The translations under genes and the position numbers were made by a program. Under the pieces are notes generated by a model. It was not told the origin of the DNA and did no database searches. It saw only the letters and a program-made list of their open reading frames with translations. From JAYFNU01 sp034933305 (GTDB taxonomy: Bacteria; Bacillota; Clostridia; Oscillospirales; Ruminococcaceae), in assembly GCA_034933305.1 (NCBI GenBank), contig JAYFNU010000008.1, positions 1 through 64,000 on the forward strand: a stretch of DNA of 64,000 nt. Direction: 5' to 3'. This document shows, piece after piece, positions 1 to 8,975 of the stretch. Position 1 is the first letter of the stretch. Each line of letters begins with the position of its first letter.

Positions 1-205
1 GTCGCATACGTGACAGCGTAGTTGCCCTGCGTCGCTTCGCCGCTCGGCGTGATCGTGTAGGTGCCGACGTCGTTGCCCGGTTCACGGTTGAGCGCGTAGT
101 CGACCGTGTCGCTGCCCAGAAGGCCCGTGACCGCCGCGTCAAATGTCGGATCCGCCGCGCCGTAGACCTTCGTCTTGTCGTTCGCCGTGACCGTCACGGC
201 CCTCG
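1..205 (-). repeat. MBG-type domain repeat, copy 2 (edge copy)
   Basis: This stretch encodes a unit with VYGAADPTFDAAV near its start and TITPSGEATQGNY near its end. It matches the unit at about 455-675 closely, including a nearly identical DNA block around 22-58 versus 482-518. The unit may continue past the window edge. Confidence 0.75.
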
Positions 206-3200
206 GCGTGACCGCCAGCGTGTAGCTGCCCGTCGCCGTGGTGTAGTTCGGGTTCGTCGCACGGACGCTCACCGTGACGCTGCCGACATCCGTGATCGAC
301 GGAGCCGTCGCCGTCCATTCGCCTGCGCCGACCTTGTACTCGATCGTCGTGCCTGCGGTGACGTTCGTCGTCGCCGTCGTGCTCAGCGCCGCGCCGTCGT
401 AGACCTTGCTGCCATCGGTGCCCGTCACGGTCAGCGTGTTTGCCGCCGTGATCGTCAGGGTGCCCGTCGCGTAGGTGACGGTGTAGTTGCCCTGCGTCGC
501 TTCGCCGCTCGGCGTGATCGTGTAGCTGCCGACGGCGTCGCCCGCCGTACGGGAGAAGATGTAGTTGAGCGTGTCGCCCGTCACAAGTCCGTTGACCGTT
601 GCGTCAAACGTCGGATCTGCCTCGCCATAGGCCTTCGTCTTGTTGTTGGCGATCACTGTGACCGCCTTGCGGGTAATCGTCAGCGAGCCGTCGGTGTAAC
701 TCACCGTGCCGACCGCATAGTTGGTGTTTGCCGAAATGACCGCGAAATTGTTCCTCGTGAGGCCCATCGGGTAGTTCCCGACGTCCTTGCCGCTCGCCGC
801 CGCGCTCTTGTCGCCGACGACGGTCACGATCATGTCCGCCTTGGCGCCGGCGCTGACCGTGTAGTCGAAGCCGCTGACGCTCTGGGTGCTGCCGTTGTAG
901 ACCTTCGTATCCGTGTTGCCGGTGATCGTGACGTTGACGGCCGCCTTGGTGATGGTGATGGAACCGTCGGTGACGTTCAGCGTCACGTCGTAGTTGCCGC
1001 CGGTGACGTCGAAGCTGTCTGCCGTCAGGCCCATGGTCGTCGTGCCGACGTCCGTGCGGGTCGCGCTCGCGCTGACACCCGTCTTGAGCGTGACCGACAC
1101 GCCGGAGGGCAGCGTATCCATGGTGAAGCCGCTGACGCTCTGCGCGCTGCCGCTGTAGGCCTTCGTATCCGTGCTGCCGGTCACCGCGACGGTGAGGGGC
1201 TTGGGATCGATGCGCAGCCAGCCGTCTGTATAGCTGACGCCGGTGATCTTATACTGCTCGCCGCAGCTGACCGCAAAATCGTCGCCCGTGAGCCCCATCG
1301 GGTAATCCCCGACGTTCGTGCCGCTCGCCTGGGCGGTCTTGCCCGCCTTGAGCGCGACCGTCGCCGCGGTCTTTGCCGCGCCGGTGACGGTGTAGTCGAA
1401 GCCGCTGACGCTCTGCGCGCTGCCGGTGTAGATCTTGGTGTCCGTGCTGCCGGTGATGGCCACGGAGATCTCCGTCTTCGCCGCCCACTGCGCATACAGC
1501 GTCGTGTCGGCCGAGATCGCAAACGTCGCGTCCGGCGCATAAGCCGTGCCGCTGCCGTCCGCCGCCGTGTTCCAGCCGGTGAAATACTTGTCGGTCGGGG
1601 CCGTGAAGCCGTTCGCAAGGACCGTCACGGTCGAGTTGACCTCATACGGGCTGTGGGTGTCGGTCATCGCGCCGCTGCCGCCGTTGGCGTCGTACGTCAC
1701 GGTGAAGGTGCTGCGCTCCCAGACGGCGTACAGCGTATCCGCCCCGCCGCCCTGCAGGCCGAGGTTGACGGCGTCGCCGGCCGTATATTCGACCGCGCCG
1801 GCCGCCGTGGTGCTCCAGCCCTTGAAGACATAGCCGCTGAAGCTCCAGCCGAGATCCGCCGCGCTGCGGATGCTATAAGAGGTATTGAGCGCGACGGACT
1901 GCGAGGCAGTTTCACTGCTCGTGCCGACCGGCGCGTTGGAATTGTAATTGATCGTGACCGCCGTCTCGGGATCCGCCCACTGCGCGGTCAGCGTGAGATT
2001 GCCGGTGATCTTGACTTTGTCGGCGGGGTAGCAGATCGCGCCGTCCGCCGAATTCTTCCAGCCGACGAAGACCTTGTTCCCGTTGGTCGTGCCGGCGGGA
2101 AGCACCGCGACGCGCGCCCACGCGTTGATCGCATAGGGGGCGCTGTCGACAGGCGCCGTGCCGGTGCCGCCGTTGAGCGCATAGGTGACGCCGTACGCGG
2201 CGCCGTTGATCCAGTAGGGATACAGCGTGATGTCGGAGTAGATCTTCGTGTTGAAATCAAAGGGCAGGAAGTTGCCGTTGGCATCCTTCGTGCACCAGCT
2301 GCTGAACACCCAGCCGTCCCCGGCGGGCGCCGTGGGCGCGGGCATGCCGGCGGGATCGATGGTCGAGCCGTAGGCGATGGTGCCGATGTTGACCGGCGTG
2401 TCGCCGCCGTCCATCTGGACGTGGGCGTAGCCGCTGAATGTCGGCGCGCTCCATTTGGCATAGACCTCAATGCCCCCGGCCGGCATCGTGCCGCTGAAGA
2501 CATAGGGCGTCGTCAGACCGGCGTCCGCATACCAGCCGCCGAACGTGTATCCCGCGGGAACGCCGTCGGGCCGGTCGGCGTCCGTCAGCGCCGCTCCCTC
2601 TCCGCTGAGGCTCGCGCCATACTGCTTCGAAACGACCGTCTGTTCGCTGACGTTGTGGTAGACGATGGAATAGGTGTTTCTGGAATAATAGAATGTCAGC
2701 GTGTTGTCGCTTGAAAAATTGGCTCTGTTGTTATTGTACTGTACGTTGTTTTCATAGGTGAAGCCGGTCATCTCGTAATGGTCTTCGGGAGTCGAGACAA
2801 GACCGCTTCCCCTGATCGTCACGGTATTCGCGAGGACATAGGATTTTCCGTTATACGTCTTCGTGCCCGTCTGTCCGGACAGCACCTCGGTATAATAATA
2901 GAATGTGTACTGCGTCGATCCGGACTGTTCCTCGTAGTAGAAATTCAGATTTGCCGCGGGCATCGTGCCGACATAGCTCTGATACGTTGTGCTGTTGTTC
3001 CACGACTTGCTGACGACCCACATGCTGCAGTTGTACTGGGTGCACGCCGCGGCGAATTTGGCGGAGACATCCTCGCCGTACTTCGCGCTGAACGTTCCGA
3101 GCTTAACCGAACTGCCCCACGCTTTATAGAACGTGACCGTGTAGGAGTTGCGGGTATAATTGATGCGCACGATGGTCGAGCCGTCGCCGGCGATCGTCTG

Positions 3201-4700
3201 CTGCGTTACGGTTTGCGCCGTAAATCCGGTGTAGGTCTTTGACGTCGCGGACGTCATCGCGCCGGTCGTGCCGGTTTTTTCCTGCAGCTCCTTAAAGGCA
3301 TACCCCGTGCCGTCGACCGTCTGCAGCATGTGGATGACCGTATACTTCGTATTCGTCGACGGCGTCCACTTCGCATACAGCGTCACGTTGCTGCCGTAGG
3401 CGGTGCCGAAAGCAAACGCACTGCCGGTATACGAACTGTCGGTGTACCAGCCGCCGAAGGTATAGCCCGCATACGTCGGATCGGTCGGGCGGACCGTCGC
3501 GGCGTTGGCCGCGTAGAACTTCGGCGCAAGATAGCTCGCTCCCGCGCCGGCGCTGTACGTCACCCAGTAGCCCTTTTCCACAACGGGGGTGAGGTAGACG
3601 TCGTTGTCGCCGAGCGTGACCTTGTTTTCGGAGACGGCCGTGCCGTCGGCATACTTCCAGCCGGTGATGCTCTCGTCGGCGGCCACGGCGAACGTGGCGG
3701 CCGAGATGTCGATCACGTCGCCCTTCGACCCGGACATCGTCAGCACGATGCGGGCGGGCGCGGCGTCGTCATAGAAGAAGATGTAATGCGCCGGCTCGAA
3801 TTTCGCCGTCAGCGCGACGGACGCGTCGGCGCTCACCGTGCCGACCGCGCCGAAGCCGGTGAACTTCGTCTCGCCGTTGTACCAGCCGGTGAATTTATAG
3901 CCGTCCTTCACCGGCGCTTCGGGCTCGACGAGCGTGTCGCCGGTGGTGACCTTCTGCGTCGACACCGCCGTGCCGTCCGCCGTGAAGGTGTAGGTGATGT
4001 ACTTCGCCGTCTCCGGCATGATGACGCCCGCGACCACGTAGACGGAGAATTTGTTCGCCGTCAGCGCGACCGCCGTCGGCGCGGTCGACGCGTCGACTGC
4101 CGTCGGCGCCGCCGCCGTGTTCTCCATGTGGAAGACGTCGAGCTCGGTGTCCGCAAATTCTTCGGCCGTAGCCGTCGTCATGAGGAAGCGGACGCTGACG
4201 TCGCCGTTCGGCTGCACCTTGCTGCCGCCGGCGTCTTTAAATGTAATATCATAGGCGCGAATCGCCACGAGCTCTCCGCTCACGGCGTCCTCGACCGCAC
4301 CCTCGACCGCCGACGTGACCTCCGTCACCTCGACCGTCGTGCCCGCCGGGAACACGCCCGCCGCCGCATCGATGGCGATGAGCATGCCGCCCATCGTCAC
4401 GCGCGCCGTGAACTTTTCCGCGGTGGAGACATCCTCGGCCGCGTAGGTCTGGGCCGCAAGCGACAGCTTGTCGAGCTCCTCCTGCGTCGGTTCGGCCGCG
4501 GGCTCCTGCGCAGGCTCCTGCGCGGGCTCCGCCTCCGTCTTCGGGGTCTCGGCCTCAGCGGCCGTTTTCTCCCCGGTCTCGGCGGCAGTCGTCTGCGATG
4601 CCGTCTCCTGCGTTCCGGTCGTCTGGGCGCCCACTGTTCCCGAGAACATGGACAGCACCATGACCATCACGAGGACGATACTCTGCAATCTTCTCAACAT
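1..4700 (-). CDS. Large secreted repeat surface protein (InlB B-repeats plus MBG-type domains), C-terminus outside window
   Basis: The reading frame is open for about 1,566 codons from an ATG at 4700 to the window edge, so the C-terminus (where any sortase or S-layer anchor would lie) is not seen. GGAGGAGA sits about 8 nt upstream of the ATG. The N-terminus (MLRRLQSIVLVMVMVLSMFS, then GTVGAQ) is a signal peptide, followed by a Thr/Glu/Pro/Ala-rich linker (residues 27-75). Residues of roughly 250-1050 hold repeated units with the FTGWY/FGGWYTD signature of InlB B-repeats (Listeria-Bacteroides repeats). After these come three units with a GSTDTKxYxGSAQSVSGF-like core and two MBG-type units (YGxADPTFDA, then TITPSGEATQGNY). 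Such proteins are surface adhesins or scaffolds; a specific ligand cannot be inferred. Confidence 0.9.
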   Translation of the reverse strand, partial: MLRRLQSIVLVMVMVLSMFSGTVGAQTTGTQETASQTTAAETGEKTAAEAETPKTEAEPAQEPAQEPAAEPTQEELDKLSLAAQTYAAEDVSTAEKFTARVTMGGMLIAIDAAAGVFPAGTTVEVTEVTSAVEGAVEDAVSGELVAIRAYDITFKDAGGSKVQPNGDVSVRFLMTTATAEEFADTELDVFHMENTAAAPTAVDASTAPTAVALTANKFSVYVVAGVIMPETAKYITYTFTADGTAVSTQKVTTGDTLVEPEAPVKDGYKFTGWYNGETKFTGFGAVGTVSADASVALTAKFEPAHYIFFYDDAAPARIVLTMSGSKGDVIDISAATFAVAADESITGWKYADGTAVSENKVTLGDNDVYLTPVVEKGYWVTYSAGAGASYLAPKFYAANAATVRPTDPTYAGYTFGGWYTDSSYTGSAFAFGTAYGSNVTLYAKWTPSTNTKYTVIHMLQTVDGTGYAFKELQEKTGTTGAMTSATSKTYTGFTAQTVTQQTIAGDGSTIVRINYTRNSYTVTFYKAWGSSVKLGTFSAKYGEDVSAKFAAACTQYNCSMWVVSKSWNNSTTYQSYVGTMPAANLNFYYEEQSGSTQYTFYYYTEVLSGQTGTKTYNGKSYVLANTVTIRGSGLVSTPEDHYEMTGFTYENNVQYNNNRANFSSDNTLTFYYSRNTYSIVYHNVSEQTVVSKQYGASLSGEGAALTDADRPDGVPAGYTFGGWYADAGLTTPYVFSGTMPAGGIEVYAKWSAPTFSGYAHVQMDGGDTPVNIGTIAYGSTIDPAGMPAPTAPAGDGWVFSSWCTKDANGNFLPFDFNTKIYSDITLYPYWINGAAYGVTYALNGGTGTAPVDSAPYAINAWARVAVLPAGTTNGNKVFVGWKNSADGAICYPADKVKITGNLTLTAQWADPETAVTINYNSNAPVGTSSETASQSVALNTSYSIRSAADLGWSFSGYVFKGWSTTAAGAVEYTAGDAVNLGLQGGGADTLYAVWERSTFTVTYDANGGSGAMTDTHSPYEVNSTVTVLANGFTAPTDKYFTGWNTAADGSGTAYAPDATFAISADTTLYAQWAAKTEISVAITGSTDTKIYTGSAQSVSGFDYTVTGAAKTAATVALKAGKTAQASGTNVGDYPMGLTGDDFAVSCGEQYKITGVSYTDGWLRIDPKPLTVAVTGSTDTKAYSGSAQSVSGFTMDTLPSGVSVTLKTGVSASATRTDVGTTTMGLTADSFDVTGGNYDVTLNVTDGSITITKAAVNVTITGNTDTKVYNGSTQSVSGFDYTVSAGAKADMIVTVVGDKSAAASGKDVGNYPMGLTRNNFAVISANTNYAVGTVSYTDGSLTITRKAVTVIANNKTKAYGEADPTFDATVNGLVTGDTLNYIFSRTAGDAVGSYTITPSGEATQGNYTVTYATGTLTITAANTLTVTGTDGSKVYDGAALSTTATTNVTAGTTIEYKVGAGEWTATAPSITDVGSVTVSVRATNPNYTTATGSYTLAVTPRAVTVTANDKTKVYGAADPTFDAAVTGLLGSDTVDYALNREPGNDVGTYTITPSGEATQGNYAVTYA
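455..675 (-). repeat. MBG-type domain repeat, copy 1
   Basis: The unit contains AYGEADPTFDATV and TITPSGEATQGNY, the same pattern as the copy at the window edge. A different linker unit (about 205-455) lies between the two copies. These are repeats within the coding sequence, not separate elements. Confidence 0.75.
690..1480 (-). repeat. Three tandem beta-sandwich-like repeats inside the surface protein
   Basis: Three consecutive units share a core of the form ITGxTDTKxYxGSxQSVSGFxxT, followed by a segment ending in MGLTxxxFxV. They are spaced about 250 bp apart and differ in sequence, so they are older than the MBG pair. The ligand, if any, is unknown. Confidence 0.7.
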
Positions 4701-4768
4701 TGATCTCTCCTCCGTTCGTTGTCACGCTGTTGATATCCTTAAAAAAACATATTGTACAAAAGAAAGCG

Positions 4769-5185
4769 CTATTCCGGGATCTGTTCCACCGCGTTGTCCA
4801 TCAGCTTGATGAGCTCGAGCGCGCTGCGGAATTTCTGTTCCTGCTTGCCCTCGACCCACTTCACCGTGCCCTGCCATGTGGCGTTTTGCCGGTACATGAC
4901 TGTGACGACAAACGTCGCCTTGTTTTTCTTGTCCGCCTGTTCTGTCGCGCTCATGGCTGCGTTTACCCCGTTCTCTCTCACGCTGTTGGTCTCAAACACC
5001 CGTGTTTTCGTTGACGACTGCGGATAGTTCTGCGCGTCGAGGATCGACTCGAGCCGCACCAGCAGCCCGCTCATACCGGTGAACCGGCACACGCCGAAGC
5101 TCTCCCCCGCGATCGTTCCTCCGTAGTCGCCGCCCTGTGTCTTTTCCGTAAAACCGACCGTAAACTGATTTCTGTTCTGGCGCAT
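4769..5185 (-). CDS. Small conserved-looking protein of unknown function
   Basis: The product is 138 aa with a balanced composition, no signal peptide and no membrane segment. A GAAGGG ribosome site lies upstream of the ATG at 5185. The middle contains LVRLESILDAQNYPQSSTK and the C-terminal half is Lys/Glu/Gln rich (KWVEGKQEQKF, ending DNAVEQIPE), so it is probably a soluble cytoplasmic protein. It ends 68 bp before the large surface-protein gene in the same direction and may be co-transcribed with it. I do not recognise the family and assign no function. Confidence 0.65.
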   Translation of the reverse strand: MRQNRNQFTVGFTEKTQGGDYGGTIAGESFGVCRFTGMSGLLVRLESILDAQNYPQSSTKTRVFETNSVRENGVNAAMSATEQADKKNKATFVVTVMYRQNATWQGTVKWVEGKQEQKFRSALELIKLMDNAVEQIPE

Positions 5186-5524
5186 AACAAACCCTTCGCT
5201 TTAATATGGATTCACTATACCGCGCGCCGGTCGCAAAACGGGTCGCACGACGTCAGCCGGGCGACAAAAATTACACGGTAACCCACAATTTCATTTTATG
5301 CAAGCCGCCTTTTTTGTGCAATCAAATCTGACCGCAGCGGCGGGGGGGCCCGGTCTTTTCGTGCGACTATCCGGAAATATTTTTGTATAAACGCGCTTTT
5401 TATTGTTTGTATATATATATACCCGCTCTCCGCGCGGCTGCCCGCCGCATTCCCGCCGGGAGCGCAGCGAAAAAGAGCGGCCCGCAAAAAGATCTGCAGG
5501 AAGGTCTGTGTCCCCGCGCCCGCG
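5186..5524. other. Intergenic region with no gene seen
   Basis: These 339 bp separate two minus-strand genes. The stretch includes an alternating TA tract near 5409-5422 and a GC-rich segment near 5335-5355. On the minus strand a TATAGT (5214-5219) could be a -10 for the gene starting at 5185, but I find no good -35. No clear intrinsic terminator for the peptidase gene was found. Confidence 0.4.
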
Positions 5525-6862
5525 TCAGGGCTGCGCCGCGCCGCCCGAAAGGTCGTAGACGCCCGACGTGCCGTCGAACAGGAACACCGGGCTGATGCAG
5601 GCGCCGCCGACGGAGGCCTGGAAATGGAGGTGCGGCCCCGTCGCGAAGCCCGTCTGGCCGACGGCCCCGATGATATCCCCGCGCGCGACCATGTCCCCCG
5701 CCTTGCAGTTGAGCGAGCTCATGTGCAGGTACATCGTGTGCAGGCCGCCGCCGTGCTCGATGACGACCGTCCAGCCCGAGACCTGCAGGAAATCGGCGTA
5801 GAGCACGCGCCCCGCGTTGGCCGCGGCGACGGGCGTTCCCTCGTCGCAGGCGATGTCGATGCCGGCGTGGATGCTCGAGGGCTGCGCCGCGTCGTTGATG
5901 TAGCGCTGCGCGCCGAACTCCGTCGAGACGGTGCCCTCGCAGGGCCACATGAAGGTGCCGGTCCAGTAGACGGCGTCGTCGGCGATCTTGTCGAGGCCGG
6001 CGATGGTGTCGTTGTAGGTCGCAAGGGCGGACGTGTCGCCGATCGTCGTCGATTCGGTCTGCTCGTCGACGACGAGGTGCTGCTCGGCGTACGTGACGGC
6101 GGTCACCGAACAGGTGAGCGGGGTCACCGCGCCGTTGCAGTCGACCTCGATCGTATAGTCGCCCGCCGTGCGCAGGTAATTGAAGGGGATATAGGCGTAA
6201 AGGCCGGTGTCCGTGCGCACGACATGCGGCTCGAAGGCGAACGGCACGCGCACGGAAACGGCGTCCGTCGGTCGGAGATTGTCGCCGAGGACGAGGAGCG
6301 CGCCGCCCTGCGGCACCGTGCCGCGGGACAGGCGGAAGGCGGGCACGATCTTATAGGTCACGCGGAAGGCGTAGGTGGCGGTGCCCTTCGCGGAGATGTT
6401 TTCCATGTCGGCCCGGACGGCGATATCGTAGGTGCCGTCCTCGGCGGGGCGGAAGGTGCTGTTGTACTCGTCCGGCGTGCCGCGGAAGACCTCGGCCGCG
6501 CCGAAGCGGACGACGACCTCGGCGTCCTGCGGCGCGCGGGCAAAGGCGATGTCCCCGGAGAAGCCGTCGAGGGCGATGTCGGGGGCGTCGCCGCCGTCCC
6601 GGAGGGAGACGGCGGTCGAGCGGTCGCTCAGATCGAGAACGGTGAAATCGGCCGTCGCGTAGGGAACGTCGGTGCCCGCGCAGGTCATGGCCGTGAGCGC
6701 CTCGACCTCGGCGCGCGCCTGCTGGGTATACTCCGTCGACAGCACGGCCCGCTCGCCCTTCACGCGCATATACGCGGTCGCCGTCGCGGCCGCCGCCGCA
6801 AGCAGCAGCATGAGCGCGGCGATCAGAAGGGGCTTTATTCTTTTCGGCGTTTTGACTTTCAT
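5525..6862 (-). CDS. Membrane-anchored M23-family metallopeptidase
   Basis: The product is 445 aa. I chose the ATG at 6862 because AGGGGAA lies 6 nt upstream; a TTG 18 bp further upstream is also in frame. Residues 11-32 form one membrane segment, so the rest is extracellular. The middle (about 50-260) looks like beta-rich, Ig-like spacer domains. The C-terminal domain has the LytM/M23 zinc motifs HxxxD (HAGID, near residue 332) and HxH (GPHLHF, near residue 410), plus the usual GDxIGxVGxTGxATGPHLHF pattern. Such enzymes cut cell-wall peptide cross-bridges or stems, or act as activators of other hydrolases. The gene stands alone, divergent from the DUF3048 lipoprotein. Confidence 0.88.
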   Translation of the reverse strand: MKVKTPKRIKPLLIAALMLLLAAAAATATAYMRVKGERAVLSTEYTQQARAEVEALTAMTCAGTDVPYATADFTVLDLSDRSTAVSLRDGGDAPDIALDGFSGDIAFARAPQDAEVVVRFGAAEVFRGTPDEYNSTFRPAEDGTYDIAVRADMENISAKGTATYAFRVTYKIVPAFRLSRGTVPQGGALLVLGDNLRPTDAVSVRVPFAFEPHVVRTDTGLYAYIPFNYLRTAGDYTIEVDCNGAVTPLTCSVTAVTYAEQHLVVDEQTESTTIGDTSALATYNDTIAGLDKIADDAVYWTGTFMWPCEGTVSTEFGAQRYINDAAQPSSIHAGIDIACDEGTPVAAANAGRVLYADFLQVSGWTVVIEHGGGLHTMYLHMSSLNCKAGDMVARGDIIGAVGQTGFATGPHLHFQASVGGACISPVFLFDGTSGVYDLSGGAAQP

Positions 6863-6987
6863 GCTTTTCCCCTGCAACAATCCGTGTGGCTTTGAACACC
6901 TACATCATAGCAGATGGCGCCCGAAAAGAACAGTGAAATCTGCGCTTTTGTTTTTCGGCGCCGCGCAAAACTGTAACATTTGGCGTG

Positions 6988-7016
6988 TTTACAACGCCGG
7001 AAGTTTCATGTATAAT
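6988..7016 (+). promoter_or_regulatory. Sigma-A-type promoter for the DUF3048 lipoprotein gene
   Basis: TTTACA (6988-6993) and TATAAT (7011-7016) are separated by exactly 17 bp. AAGGAGA (7034-7040) follows and the ATG is at 7050, giving a short leader of about 25 nt. Confidence 0.8.
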
Positions 7017-7049
7017 GGTCTTCGACCAAAATGAAGGAGAGTTCAAAAT

Positions 7050-8159
7050 ATGGCTAAAAAAGTGATTTGTATCCTTCTGTGCCTCGCGTTCGCGCTGTCG
7101 TTCGCGGCGTGCGGAGGGGATGATAAAGTCGTCATTCAAGGCGAGAGCGACGACGCAGCCGACGGCGCGAGCTCCGATCTCGGTTCCGTCACGCAAGTCA
7201 CCGCCTCGAAGGATGCCTACAACTTCCTGACGGGCGAGAACAACATGGCGAGTGACCGCGTGGGCCTGCGCCCGTACGCCATCGCCATCAACAACGTCGA
7301 GGATTCGTGGCCGCAGTACGGCATCTCCTACGCCGATGTCTACTACGAGTGCGAGACCGAAGGCGGCATCACCCGCATCATGGGCGTGTACTCGGACATC
7401 CGCGAAGTCGAGCGCATCGGTTCCGTCCGCTCGCTGCGCGACCAGTTCCTCGAGGTCCTGTATCCGCTCGATCCCATCATCGTCCACATCGGCATGTCGC
7501 AGTATGCGCGTTCCGCCATCGTCGAGAACAACTTCAAGACGGTCGACGGCGACGTCTACAAGGGCATCAAGTACTTCGACGAGACGAGATATCAGACCAT
7601 GCCGTCGTGGTACTGCTACTTCGTGAGCAACGACCTCGTCAACAAGGGCATCGAGCTCGCGGGCATCAAGACCGAGTCGATGAGCATCGTCAATTCGCTG
7701 TTCAACTTCAGCGACAGCGCCGTGACCCCCTCCGAGGGCGCCGCGAACCGCATCTATTATGAATTCTCCGGCGCGACCGACTGCATCTTCACGTACAACA
7801 CGAGCGACGGGCTGTATTACAAGTCCCAGTTCATGAGCGCCAGCTATCCCGACGGCAAGCCTGAAAAGGACGCCATCAACGACCAGCAGCTGTGCGTCAA
7901 GAACGTCGTGCTCATCTACGCCAACTTCTCCTATACCACCGATCCCGATCCGCTCGCGCAGGTCGATTTCGCAAGCGGCGGCACCGGCTACTACTTCACC
8001 AACGGCCAGTATCAGCAGATCACCTGGCAGAAGGGCGATTACTCGAGCAACCTCAAGCTGTTCGACATGAGCGGCAACGAGCTGTCCGTCAACCCGGGCA
8101 AGACGCACATCGGCATCGTCAACAAGGACTACGCCGACACGCTCGAGATCACCGCGTAA
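7050..8159 (+). CDS. DUF3048-domain (YerB-like) lipoprotein
   Basis: The product is 369 aa. The N-terminus is a lipoprotein signal peptide ending in a lipobox (LSFAAC, Cys at about residue 22), so the protein should be tethered to the outer face of the membrane. From about residue 65 the sequence matches the DUF3048/YerB pattern: RPYAIAINNVEDSWPQYG, YECETEGGITRIMGVYSD and RSLRDQFLEV. The biochemical role of the family is not established. The gene is monocistronic, with its own promoter and a strong terminator directly after the stop codon. Confidence 0.88.
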   Translation: MAKKVICILLCLAFALSFAACGGDDKVVIQGESDDAADGASSDLGSVTQVTASKDAYNFLTGENNMASDRVGLRPYAIAINNVEDSWPQYGISYADVYYECETEGGITRIMGVYSDIREVERIGSVRSLRDQFLEVLYPLDPIIVHIGMSQYARSAIVENNFKTVDGDVYKGIKYFDETRYQTMPSWYCYFVSNDLVNKGIELAGIKTESMSIVNSLFNFSDSAVTPSEGAANRIYYEFSGATDCIFTYNTSDGLYYKSQFMSASYPDGKPEKDAINDQQLCVKNVVLIYANFSYTTDPDPLAQVDFASGGTGYYFTNGQYQQITWQKGDYSSNLKLFDMSGNELSVNPGKTHIGIVNKDYADTLEITA

Positions 8160-8172
8160 GAACCGCATCGCA

Positions 8173-8207
8173 GGGGCGCGCTTCCTCCCGGAAGCGCGCC
8201 CCTTTTT
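8173..8207 (+). terminator. Intrinsic terminator of the DUF3048 lipoprotein gene
   Basis: A perfect 12-bp stem (GGGGCGCGCTTC with its complement) and a 6-nt loop are followed by five T. It lies 13 bp after the stop codon. Confidence 0.92.
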
Positions 8208-8223
8208 ATGCCAGCGGACGGCG

Positions 8224-8251
8224 TTGAGTTTTTTTCTTTTTGTGTTATACT
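8224..8251 (+). promoter_or_regulatory. Promoter for pth-mfd
   Basis: TTGAGT (8224-8229) and TATACT (8246-8251) are 16 bp apart, directly after the previous terminator and upstream of pth. Confidence 0.65.
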
Positions 8252-8288
8252 GAATATTACTGCTTGCATGAGGGCGAAGGGATTGCAT

Positions 8289-8876
8289 ATGTTTTTCAAT
8301 GCGGGAAAATGCGACTGGCTTGTCGTGGGGCTCGGCAATCCGGGCAAAAAATATGAGCTCTCGCGCCACAACACCGGCTTTCGCGCGCTCGACGCGGTGT
8401 GCGAAAAAAACGGGATCCGCGTGAGCCGCGCGCGTTTTTCCGGTCTGACCGGGACGGGCACCGTCGGCGGCGTGCGCATTGTCGCGCTCAAGCCCACCAC
8501 CTTCATGAACCTGTCGGGCGCGTCCGTCGAGGCGGCCGCGGGCTATTACAAGATCCCGCCCGAGCGCGTGCTCGTGCTCTTCGACGACATCTCGCTCGAG
8601 CCCGGGCACATCCGCATCCGCGCCGAGGGCTCGGCCGGCGGGCACAACGGCGTGCGCAGCATCATCGACTGCCTCGGGACAGAGGCGTTCCCCCGCGTCA
8701 AGATCGGCGTGGGCGGAAAGCCGAATCCCGACTGCGACCTCGCCGACTGGGTGCTGTCGATGCCCTCCTCGCAGGATCGCAAGCGCATCGAGAGCCGCGC
8801 CGACGACGTGTGCGGCGCCGTCGAGCTCATCGTGCAGGGCAAGCTCGAGCTCGCGCAGAGCCGCTACAATCAATAG
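8289..8876 (+). CDS. pth: Peptidyl-tRNA hydrolase
   Basis: The product is 195 aa, the normal length for the family. The start is the ATG at 8289, with GAAGGG just upstream; a longer in-frame ATG at 8208 overlaps the terminator and promoter and is rejected. The N-terminus has VVGLGNPGKKYELSRHNTGF, where His27 corresponds to the catalytic histidine. LFDDISLEPGHIRIR and GSAGGHNGVRSI supply the conserved Asp and Asn/Gly segments. The enzyme releases tRNA from peptidyl-tRNA dropped by ribosomes. pth followed by mfd and a PrsA-like gene is a common Firmicutes order. A hairpin (8881-8909) without a T-run lies between pth and mfd. Confidence 0.97.
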   Translation: MFFNAGKCDWLVVGLGNPGKKYELSRHNTGFRALDAVCEKNGIRVSRARFSGLTGTGTVGGVRIVALKPTTFMNLSGASVEAAAGYYKIPPERVLVLFDDISLEPGHIRIRAEGSAGGHNGVRSIIDCLGTEAFPRVKIGVGGKPNPDCDLADWVLSMPSSQDRKRIESRADDVCGAVELIVQGKLELAQSRYNQ

Positions 8877-8975
8877 AAAAGCGAAATTCCCCCCTGCCGG
8901 GGAATTCGCCCGTCCATAATCCACACCGGGTACGGCTCGTCCGCATCCGGCGTACTGCGTTGTAAAGGAATCGGT

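Noticed and set aside
5409..5422. A transposon or satellite end at the TA tract
   Set aside because: It is only a short simple repeat with no flanking inverted repeats or target duplication.
8881..8909. Terminator between pth and mfd
   Set aside because: The stem is good but no U-tract follows, and a shared transcript is likely, so I do not call it a terminator.
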